In this document: positions 1 through 4,890 of the stretch, piece after piece | Layout of the letters: each line of letters starts with the position of its first letter | Position numbering within the stretch: the first letter of the stretch is position 1 | Source: an uncultured Bacilli bacterium | GTDB lineage: Bacteria > Bacillota_I > Bacilli_A > RF39 > UBA660 | Reading direction: 5' to 3' | NCBI GenBank assembly: GCA_944333305.1 | Contig: CALVKV010000064.1 | Coordinates: 1 to 7,782 of the forward strand | Length of the DNA: 7,782 nt | Made by a program: the position numbers and the translations under genes | The notes under the pieces: model-generated | Seen by the model: only the letters and a program-made list of their open reading frames with translations | The model's database searches: none | Told to the model about the DNA's origin: nothing

Positions 1-45
1 GAGATGAGAAAAACTATTGAATTATTAAAAGAATTAAATAAATAG
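1..45 (+). CDS. 3' end of an unidentified protein-coding gene (partial)
   Basis: Frame 1 is open from the window edge to a TAG at 43-45 and encodes EMRKTIELLKELNK. The other two forward frames meet TGA stops within 20 bases, so if this stretch is coding it is in this frame. The lysine/leucine-rich amphipathic ending looks like the C-terminal helix of a larger protein, but 14 residues are too few to identify a family. An ATG at 4-6 exists, but a 13-residue ORF starting there is less likely than the tail of a gene that begins outside the window. A promoter-like -35 element begins at the base after the stop codon. Confidence 0.5.
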   Translation, partial: EMRKTIELLKELNK

Positions 46-74
46 TTGCTAGATTTAAAAATCTTTGATAAAAT
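46..74 (+). promoter_or_regulatory. Sigma-A type promoter for rpmG
   Basis: TTGCTA at 46-51 and TAAAAT at 69-74 are separated by 17 bases, a good match to TTGACA-N17-TATAAT (4/6 and 5/6). Transcription would start near 80-82, just ahead of the rpmG ribosome binding site. The -35 box directly abuts the stop codon of the preceding gene. Confidence 0.6.
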
Positions 75-101
75 TACTAGAGGAAAAAAGGAGGGATAAC
101 G

Positions 102-269
102 ATGGCAAAGAAATTAGGACATAGACAAAAGAAGACATTTGTATGCTCAGTTTGTGGTAATGAAAATTATAGAGAAGAAAAAAATGTAAATAATACTCCA
201 GGAAGAATGGAGATTAGTAAATATTGTAAATTCTGTGGTAAGCACACAACTCATAAAGAGAAAAAATAA
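102..269 (+). CDS. rpmG: 50S ribosomal protein bL33 (zinc-binding form)
   Basis: This 55-residue protein is bL33, a small component of the large ribosomal subunit near the E site. Two CxxC knuckles are visible, CSVC at about residues 15-18 and CKFC at about 42-45. They make this the zinc-binding C+ form. The segment GRMEISKYCKFCGKHTTHKE is the conserved L33 C-terminal signature. The start is supported by a strong Shine-Dalgarno, AAGGAGGG at 88-95, six bases before the ATG. In many Firmicutes rpmG precedes secE and nusG, but here the next gene is efp, so that order is not kept. A hairpin with a short T run follows. The basic composition and family length (about 49-55 residues) agree with the call. 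Confidence 0.95.
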   Translation: MAKKLGHRQKKTFVCSVCGNENYREEKNVNNTPGRMEISKYCKFCGKHTTHKEKK

Positions 270-275
270 TAATAT

Positions 276-298
276 AACAGTCATTTAATGGCTGTTTT
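276..298 (+). terminator. Short hairpin terminator after rpmG
   Basis: AACAGTCAT (276-284) pairs with ATGGCTGTT (288-296) across a three-base loop, giving nine pairs including one G-U. The T run is only four bases (295-298), so termination is probably partial. No convincing separate efp promoter is visible, so efp may be transcribed by read-through from the rpmG promoter. Confidence 0.6.
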
Positions 299-324
299 AA
301 GTCTATAAGAAAGGAGTAAGTAAA

Positions 325-882
325 ATGGTTAATTCAAATGATTTTAAACCAGGTATGACTATAAAGTTTGAGGGAGGAATCTATACAATCCTTGAAAGTC
401 AACACGTTAAACCAGGTAAAGGAGCTGCTATTGTTAAAGCTAAGATGAAGAACTTAAGAACAGGTTCTATTGTTGAGAAAACATTTAATGCAGGTGTTAA
501 AGTAGAAACAGCTCATATAGATAAAAAGACTATGCAATTCCTTTACGCTATGGGAGATACTTATTATTTCATGAGTATGGCGGATTTCGAACAAATAGAA
601 CTTGATAAAAGTGTTATTGGTGATGATGCTAAATACTTAAAAGAAAACTTAGAAGTAGAAATTACTTTCTTTGAAGGTGAGATGTTAGGTATGAATTTAC
701 CTGATAAAGTAGTTATGAAAGTAACTAAGACAGAGGATGCTGTTAAAGGTAATACTTCAAGTGGTGCGATGAAAAATGCAGAACTTGAAACAGGTATGAC
801 TATTCAAGTGCCATTATTTATTAAACAAGATGAAGATATTTTAGTTAGTACTAAAGACGGAAAATATGTTTCACGCGCGTAA
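325..882 (+). CDS. efp: Elongation factor P
   Basis: EF-P enters the ribosome next to the P-site tRNA and relieves stalling at consecutive prolines. The 185-residue length is typical. The N-terminal KOW-like domain carries the loop KPGKGAA at residues 29-35. Lysine 32 is at the tip, the position that receives 5-aminopentanol in Bacillus subtilis and beta-lysine in enterobacteria, so a modifiable lysine is present here. The middle and C-terminal OB-type domains follow, with the conserved ending IQVPLFIKQDEDILVSTKDG and a YVSRA terminus. The start has AAGGAG at 311-316, eight bases upstream. No modification enzyme gene is visible nearby. The gene ends in a strong hairpin terminator. The call is secure from sequence similarity across the full length. 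Confidence 0.97.
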   Translation: MVNSNDFKPGMTIKFEGGIYTILESQHVKPGKGAAIVKAKMKNLRTGSIVEKTFNAGVKVETAHIDKKTMQFLYAMGDTYYFMSMADFEQIELDKSVIGDDAKYLKENLEVEITFFEGEMLGMNLPDKVVMKVTKTEDAVKGNTSSGAMKNAELETGMTIQVPLFIKQDEDILVSTKDGKYVSRA

Positions 883-907
883 AACAATAACTTAAGTTGT
901 TGTTTTT
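883..907 (+). terminator. Intrinsic terminator after efp
   Basis: AACAATAACTT (883-893) is complementary to AAGTTGTTGTT (894-904), with one G-U pair, and is followed by TTTTT (903-907). The centre CTTAAG forms the loop. The element starts at the base after the efp stop codon. Confidence 0.75.
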
Positions 908-928
908 CTTTGTTTAATATGATAATAT
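897..928 (+). promoter_or_regulatory. Possible promoter for the leader ORF and surface gene
   Basis: Two overlapping candidates exist: TTGTTG (897-902) with GATAAT (921-926) at an 18-base spacer, and TTGTTT (900-905) with TAATAT (923-928) at 17 bases, the latter with a TG one base upstream of the -10. Either would start transcription near 935, ahead of the small ORF at 962. The -35 box would lie in the 3' arm of the efp terminator. No better promoter is visible between here and 1123. Confidence 0.35.
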
Positions 929-961
929 TAAATTAATAAGATAAGGAAGAAGGTAAAAAGT

Positions 962-1009
962 ATGAAAAAGATATGTTTACAATATGTTACCTGGGGGGGG
1001 GGTACTTAA
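962..1009 (+). CDS. Leader peptide ORF interrupted by a G10 tract (candidate)
   Basis: A purine-rich Shine-Dalgarno, AAGGAAGAAGG (943-953), lies eight bases before ATG at 962. Translation gives MKKICLQYVTWGGGT and stops at TAA 1007-1009. The Trp-Gly-Gly-Gly part is encoded by a run of ten G at 993-1002. One extra G (or two fewer) would give a 37-residue peptide ending at TAG 1072-1074. One fewer (or two more) would give 23 residues ending at TAA 1032-1034. No protein family is recognised. The start signal is good and the position upstream of a terminator and a surface gene resembles a regulatory leader peptide. It could also be a decayed gene start or a chance ORF, and the G count itself may be a sequencing error. 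Confidence 0.4.
   Translation: MKKICLQYVTWGGGT
993..1002. repeat. Homopolymer tract of ten G
   Basis: Ten consecutive G in a genome this A+T-rich is a strong outlier, and no other G or C run in the window approaches it. Long G/C homopolymers are classic slipped-strand mispairing sites at bacterial contingency loci. The tract lies within the small ORF at 962 and can form the loop of a hairpin, GTTACC (986-991) with GGTAC (1001-1005). Confidence 0.9.
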
Positions 1010-1033
1010 CATACCAGAATGGTATATTAAGTA
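1003..1033. repeat. 31-bp imperfect palindrome next to the G tract
   Basis: TACTTAACATACCA (1003-1016) and TGGTATATTAAGTA (1020-1033) pair at 13 of 14 positions around a GAA loop, with one C-A mismatch. No T run follows, so it is not an intrinsic terminator. It could be an RNA hairpin or a DNA operator for a dimeric regulator. Its inner segment TAACATA (1007-1013) is also the exact complement of TATGTTA (983-989) on the other side of the G tract, so the two pairings exclude each other. Confidence 0.75.
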
Positions 1034-1058
1034 ATAAAATTACTTTCTTTCATAGTGT

Positions 1059-1095
1059 AAAAAGAATAGAGTAGGAGATTATTCTATTCTTTTTT
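1059..1095 (+). terminator. Strong intrinsic terminator ahead of the surface gene
   Basis: AAAAAGAATAGA (1059-1070) is perfectly complementary to TCTATTCTTTTT (1083-1094) with a 12-base loop, and the downstream arm runs into T6 (1090-1095). It lies 27 bases before the start of the 606-aa surface gene. No promoter can be found between it and that gene, so it should act as an attenuator or leader terminator for the surface gene. Confidence 0.8.
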
Positions 1096-1122
1096 GTGTT
1101 TAAATGAAAGGAGTAATAAAAG

Positions 1123-2943
1123 ATGAAAAAAATATTATTAGAAACAAGTTTAAGTAAAATATATATGATAGTAATGATTATAATAACGCTATTAATGTTA
1201 GGAGGATACTTTTCATATGCCATGTTTACAGTAACAAAAGAAAGAAGTAATGCAATTAGTATAGTTACAGGTAATCTAACTTATAAATTATTAGTGAATG
1301 AAGAAGAAACAAATACATTAACAGTGTCTGCTAATAGTAGAGAAGACTTTATAGTAATCCTTAATAACCCTAATAATAGAATAGCAAGATTTAACTTTTA
1401 TTATGTAGGAGATTTACCTGATGGAGTAGATATAGGATATATAGAAGAAGAGAGTTATAATACCCCACCAGTTGAGACTGGAATAAACTTAGAGAAAGTA
1501 GATACAACAGGAAGTAGTAATACTTATATAGTAAGAGTAGCGAATACCACAAGTAGTAGTGTAACAATAACTTTAGGAGTAAGTGTTGGATTAGATTATA
1601 ATGATTTAAGTTTACCAGAAAATGGACATTTATTAAGAAATATAATATCAACAGGAACAGTATCTGAAGTAATAGAAGATGACATAATGAATAGATTAAA
1701 CTATAATGACACTGAACAGACCTTTGTAACGGGGAGTAATCCATATAATTATATATGGTACTCTGGTAAATTATGGAGAGTAGTAAGCATAGATACAAGT
1801 GATAATAGTGTTAAATTAGTTACTCAGTGGAGCATGAGTGCTGTTCCCTATGACAATGATAGTAGTGCCTTTGCAGGAAGTTATATGGAATCTTGGTTAA
1901 ATGATACAACAGTGGATGGCTTCCTGTATAATTTAAGAAGTCCGGAGTCTTTTATAAAAATGGATAGTGAGTGGAATGCAAGCCAGATGTCAGATACTAG
2001 TAAACCACCTAGTGAAGAAGAAGGCGGAACAGTAGTAGAAGATGCAGTAGGACTTTTAAATGTTTATGAATATAATATGGGTGGCGCAAGTGGCTCTTAT
2101 TTGGATAATAAAACTCAGTCTTGGACATTAACTCCATATAATTCTACTAATATTAGAAATATTTATCATACAGGAGCTATCTATTCTGAAAGATATACCA
2201 ATGCAGTTGCAGTTAGACCATCTATAAATTTAAAGTCTAAAATAAAGGTGGTGGCAGGAGAAGGAACAGTAGATAATCCCTATAGATTAGAAGGAGATAA
2301 TGATAGTAATCTATCAGGTACACTACTAAACACAAGATACAGTGGTGAATATATAACTTTTGGAACTGGAGAAAATAACTTATATCGAATAGTAAGCCAT
2401 GAGACTGAAGGATTAACAAAAATAACTAGTGCTGAACCATTAAAAAGTTCTGGAAAATTTATAACAATGAATTTTGGAAGTAACTCAACATTCTCAAGTA
2501 CAAATACAATAGGAAGTTTTCTTGATGGAGAATATTTAAATAGTAGTACTTATTTAACAAAAGAACAAGTTAATATGATAGAAGATAATACTACTTGGTA
2601 TTTAGGAACAGTAGGAAATGGGGCTAGTTATAGATTAGGAAAATATATTGATATAAATATGAGTAATTTAACTTCAGATGTCACTGTTGCCAAGATAGGT
2701 TTGTTAAGATTAGGAGAATTGATGGGTGGTCAATATAATAATAGTAGTAATAATATTGTTGCCTTTTATATTACTCCATTTAGTAATAATGGTATTTGGG
2801 CTATAATTAGTGTAGGAGCTGCATATGGATATGAAGTTAGTTATAATTTTGGTATTAAACCAGCTTTAAATTTAAAATCAAACGTAATAATAACTGGAGG
2901 CGATGGAAGTTTACAAAATCCATTTGAAATAGCATTACAATAA
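1123..2943 (+). CDS. Exported surface protein with a tandemly duplicated C-terminal domain
   Basis: This 606-residue protein has a hydrophobic N-terminal segment (residues 13-34) running into YFSYAMFTV. That resembles the SipW-type signal peptides of TasA/camelysin-like proteins, whose consensus is a hydrophobic stretch, then an A-x-F motif, then a 'taG' strand such as IVTGNLTYKL (47-56). Residues 40-160 look like a beta-rich domain. Two related modules follow, about 208-389 and 409-603. Each opens with a W/Y-R-[VI]-V-S strand (LWRVVSID at 217; LYRIVSHE at 420), has a T-P-[YF] motif (336; 550), and ends with [VI][RK]P[SA][IL]NLKS and a GxGxxxNP[YF] motif. They resemble the DUF6273-like surface domains common in gut Firmicutes. 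There is no LPXTG sorting signal and no cysteine. The start has AAAGGAG (1107-1113), nine bases upstream. Expression probably depends on read-through of the upstream terminator. The molecular function is unknown, and a cell-surface or fibre role is inference. Confidence 0.8.
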   Translation: MKKILLETSLSKIYMIVMIIITLLMLGGYFSYAMFTVTKERSNAISIVTGNLTYKLLVNEEETNTLTVSANSREDFIVILNNPNNRIARFNFYYVGDLPDGVDIGYIEEESYNTPPVETGINLEKVDTTGSSNTYIVRVANTTSSSVTITLGVSVGLDYNDLSLPENGHLLRNIISTGTVSEVIEDDIMNRLNYNDTEQTFVTGSNPYNYIWYSGKLWRVVSIDTSDNSVKLVTQWSMSAVPYDNDSSAFAGSYMESWLNDTTVDGFLYNLRSPESFIKMDSEWNASQMSDTSKPPSEEEGGTVVEDAVGLLNVYEYNMGGASGSYLDNKTQSWTLTPYNSTNIRNIYHTGAIYSERYTNAVAVRPSINLKSKIKVVAGEGTVDNPYRLEGDNDSNLSGTLLNTRYSGEYITFGTGENNLYRIVSHETEGLTKITSAEPLKSSGKFITMNFGSNSTFSSTNTIGSFLDGEYLNSSTYLTKEQVNMIEDNTTWYLGTVGNGASYRLGKYIDINMSNLTSDVTVAKIGLLRLGELMGGQYNNSSNNIVAFYITPFSNNGIWAIISVGAAYGYEVSYNFGIKPALNLKSNVIITGGDGSLQNPFEIALQ

Positions 2944-2945
2944 CA

Positions 2946-2974
2946 AAGAGTGATAGTTTTCATCACTCTTCTTT
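2946..2974. terminator. Shared bidirectional terminator between convergent genes
   Basis: AAGAGTGAT (2946-2954) pairs perfectly with ATCACTCTT (2962-2970) around a seven-base loop. The plus side continues CTTCTTTA and the minus side continues TTGTTA-type sequence, so the T runs are interrupted but present on both strands. It overlaps the last codons and stop of the minus-strand gene and lies just after the stop of the surface gene. Confidence 0.65.
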
Positions 2975-3592
2975 ATTAGAACTTTCCTCAGTTTCTTGAT
3001 TTTCCTCAACGATTCTTCCAATTCTAAAACTATATTTATAATCATTATCTTTATATTCTTTTAAACTGAATTCTAATCCTTGGTATTGGAAAAACTCTGA
3101 TGTTTCACTTTTACCATCTTCTGTATTTCCTAGCGTTTCAAAAACTCTATCATATACTAAGTCAGTTATTTCTTCATTTAATTCCCCGTTATTAGCAATT
3201 ATCATATTACTGATTAATTCTTTTACCTTGTCGCTGTCTTTATCAAAATTAATACTTATAATATTTATATTAGTATCATCTTTAAGATTAAATTCTATTT
3301 CTATATCATCAATGACAATTACATTATTAACAATATCATTTATATTAATATCTTTATCACTAATTTCATTATAATTATTTATAAAGTCCTGTAAAGTAAG
3401 ATTACTTATAGTATCAAGTTCTGTTAAATCGCTAAAATCTTCATTCTGATACTTTTCTTCCATTGTCCTACGATCAATTATTGACTTAGTTACTTCTGTT
3501 GAAATAAAATAACATAATATTCCTAATACAATTGTAATGATTATAAGTGTAAGAATTTGTTTCTTAGTTAATTTTTTCTTTTCTTTTTCCAT
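2963..3592 (-). CDS. Membrane-anchored protein of unknown function
   Basis: The 209-residue product starts with a strongly basic stretch (MEKEKKKLTKKQ) followed by one hydrophobic helix at about 13-32. This predicts a short cytoplasmic N-terminus and an external body of about 175 residues. The body is acidic and rich in Asn, Asp and Ile, with alternating strand-like segments such as NNVIVIDDIEIEFNL (88-102), and ends in a Glu-rich tail. There are no cysteines outside the membrane segment, no catalytic motif and no lipobox. On its own strand AAAGG (3608-3604) precedes the start by 11 bases, and AAGGAG lies a little further upstream. An extended -10 is close by, so this is a single-gene transcript with a short leader. 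It is convergent to the surface gene and divergent from the kinase. I do not recognise the family. Confidence 0.75.
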   Translation of the reverse strand: MEKEKKKLTKKQILTLIIITIVLGILCYFISTEVTKSIIDRRTMEEKYQNEDFSDLTELDTISNLTLQDFINNYNEISDKDININDIVNNVIVIDDIEIEFNLKDDTNINIISINFDKDSDKVKELISNMIIANNGELNEEITDLVYDRVFETLGNTEDGKSETSEFFQYQGLEFSLKEYKDNDYKYSFRIGRIVEENQETEESSNKEE

Positions 3593-3615
3593 CTATATCA
3601 CAGCCTTTCTCCTTA

Positions 3616-3624
3616 ATTATAACA
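3616..3624 (-). promoter_or_regulatory. Extended -10 promoter of the minus-strand membrane gene
   Basis: On the minus strand TGTTATAAT reads from 3624 to 3616: a perfect -10 with the TG extension. No good -35 is seen; the best is an AGGACG-like sequence at the right distance. Transcription would start near 3609, leaving a leader of about 16-17 bases. Confidence 0.6.
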
Positions 3625-3673
3625 GATATTTACACTATGCGTCCTTATTTTTCTATATTTTTTAATACATTCC

Positions 3674-3682
3674 TGTTATAAT
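3674..3682 (+). promoter_or_regulatory. Extended -10 promoter of the kinase-Smr operon
   Basis: TGTTATAAT at 3674-3682 is a perfect extended -10 without a recognisable -35. Transcription is expected near 3689, only about nine bases before the kinase ATG at 3698, so the mRNA would be almost leaderless with at most a GGTG (3689-3692) as a weak ribosome binding site. Confidence 0.6.
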
Positions 3683-3697
3683 AATAATGGTGATAAT

Positions 3698-4600
3698 ATG
3701 AAATATTTGGCAATTGGACATGCTTCTTATGATATTACTTTTAGATTAGATAAGTTTCCAATAGAAAATACTAAACAAAGAGTGAAAAAACATATAGACT
3801 GTGGTGGAGGACCTGCTAGTAATGCTGGTTATTTATTAGCATTGTGGAATCAATCTGTATCATTCCAAGGAGTAGTAGGTAATGATTATTATGGTAATAA
3901 AATAAAAGAAGAATTTACAAGAGCAGGAGTAGATACAACCTATTTAGAATTAGTAGAAGGTTTTGATACTATGCTTAGCTTTATTCTTGCCAATTCTACT
4001 AATGCTAGTAGAACTATTCTTACAAGTCAAGATGATGTAGTGCCTAAATGTAGTTTATCCAATGATAATAAATATGATGTCATTCTAGTTGATGGTGAAG
4101 AGGAAGAGATGAGTAAAAAGATTCTTCTTAATAATAAAGAAGCTGTTAAAATAATTGATGCCGGTAGTTTTAAACCCGGAACAGTTAATTTATGCCCTTA
4201 TGTAGATTATCTTGTTTGTTCTAAAAACTTTGCTTTAGACTATACTAAACTTGAATATGATGGAAGTATGGAAAGTTTAATTAAGATTCACAATAAATTG
4301 ACAGATGATTTTCATAATACTGTTGTTATAACCTTAGAAGATAAAGGCTGTTTTACTAAAATAGATGAAGAATATAAGCTAATACCTAGTATTAAAGTAA
4401 AATCCGTTGATACAACAGGAGCAGGAGATATATTCCATGGAGCCTTTACTTACTTTATAACTCATAATTATTCCCTTTTGGATACATGTCGTCTTTCTAA
4501 TATAACAGGAGCCTTATCTACTTTAAGAGTAGGTGGACGTTATTCTATTCCAAATTTAGAAGCAGTCTTAGAAAGAAGTAATTTAATTGATACTGTCTAG
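3698..4600 (+). CDS. PfkB-family carbohydrate kinase (ribokinase-like)
   Basis: The 300-residue length and fold landmarks match the PfkB/ribokinase family, which phosphorylates sugars or nucleosides with ATP in the cytosol. The N-terminal strand KYLAIGHASYDITF is followed by the glycine-rich substrate-site signature GGGPASNAG (36-44) and by VGNDYYGNKI (60-69). The C-terminal signature VDTTGAGDIFHGAF (237-250) contains the anion hole GAGD and the catalytic base Asp244. All key residues are intact. The substrate cannot be assigned from the sequence: ribose, fructose, fructose phosphate, a nucleoside or another sugar are all possible, and no transporter or sugar regulator lies nearby to guide the choice. 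The ATG is chosen because the first beta strand starts directly after it. The 3' end overlaps the start of the Smr gene. Confidence 0.9.
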   Translation: MKYLAIGHASYDITFRLDKFPIENTKQRVKKHIDCGGGPASNAGYLLALWNQSVSFQGVVGNDYYGNKIKEEFTRAGVDTTYLELVEGFDTMLSFILANSTNASRTILTSQDDVVPKCSLSNDNKYDVILVDGEEEEMSKKILLNNKEAVKIIDAGSFKPGTVNLCPYVDYLVCSKNFALDYTKLEYDGSMESLIKIHNKLTDDFHNTVVITLEDKGCFTKIDEEYKLIPSIKVKSVDTTGAGDIFHGAFTYFITHNYSLLDTCRLSNITGALSTLRVGGRYSIPNLEAVLERSNLIDTV

Positions 4601-4844
4601 CTATCCGAAACTCGATTTACACGGTATGGATAGAGAATATGCAACCTTTAAGGTAAAAGAATTCATTGATGACTGCTATAAACTAAAATATGAAAAAATA
4701 GTTATAATTCATGGTATTGGAACAGGTGTACTAAAAGATGCAGTTAGAAGTTATTTGCAAAAAGATAAAAGAGTGCTAGAATATAAATTAGATTTTATGA
4801 ATCCAGGCTGTACAATAGTAAGCTTAAAATTTGACAATCCTTAG
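4587..4844 (+). CDS. Stand-alone Smr-domain protein
   Basis: This 85-residue protein is a single Smr (small MutS-related) domain. It shows LDLHGMDREYA (9-19), the KIVIIHGIGTGVLK strand-loop (37-50) with the HGxGxG motif, and the final strand GCTIVSL (74-80). Smr domains are nucleases or nucleic-acid-binding modules found at the end of MutS2 and in free-standing proteins; some cleave mRNA at collided ribosomes. The LDLHG and HGIGTG motifs are complete, so activity is plausible. The best start is TTG at 4587, which overlaps the kinase gene by 14 bases, with only a weak AAGAAG (4574-4579) upstream. Translational coupling to the kinase is therefore likely. There is no ATG before the LDLHG motif, and starting later would remove it. 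Its role beside a sugar kinase is not evident. Confidence 0.85.
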   Translation: MILSSYPKLDLHGMDREYATFKVKEFIDDCYKLKYEKIVIIHGIGTGVLKDAVRSYLQKDKRVLEYKLDFMNPGCTIVSLKFDNP

Positions 4845-4859
4845 GTTTTGTGGTATAAT
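4831..4859 (+). promoter_or_regulatory. Perfect consensus sigma-A promoter for the two-gene membrane protein unit
   Basis: TTGACA (4831-4836) and TATAAT (4854-4859) are both exact matches with the optimal 17-base spacer and an additional TG at 4851-4852. The -35 box lies within the last codons of the Smr gene and the spacer covers its stop. Transcription should start near 4866, ahead of the ribosome binding site at 4871-4883. Expression is probably high and constitutive. Confidence 0.9.
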
Positions 4860-4890
4860 ATGGCCAACTTAAGGAAAAGGGGGATTTTAG

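Noticed and set aside
976..1012. TTTACA (976-981) as a -35 box with the G tract as a slippage-tunable promoter spacer
   Set aside because: At spacers of 16-19 bases the -10 position falls in GGGG-containing sequence. The nearest -10-like hexamers (TACTTA, TAACAT) would need 21-25 bases and match poorly, so several G would have to be lost before it could work.
908..1122. T-box or known riboswitch leader
   Set aside because: No T-box GGTGGNACCGCG core and no recognisable conserved core of a common riboswitch were found; only the leader ORF, hairpins and terminator are visible.
1391..1798. Minus-strand 135-residue Leu/Tyr-rich open frame inside the surface gene
   Set aside because: It is antisense to the clearly coding 606-aa frame, has biased composition from reversed A+T-rich codons, and has no initiation signal.
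2963..2965. Possible TGA-to-Trp recoding (Mycoplasma code)
   Set aside because: TGG is used for Trp throughout, including WSAWSSW, and TGA ends the minus-strand gene at a hairpin where a stop is expected.
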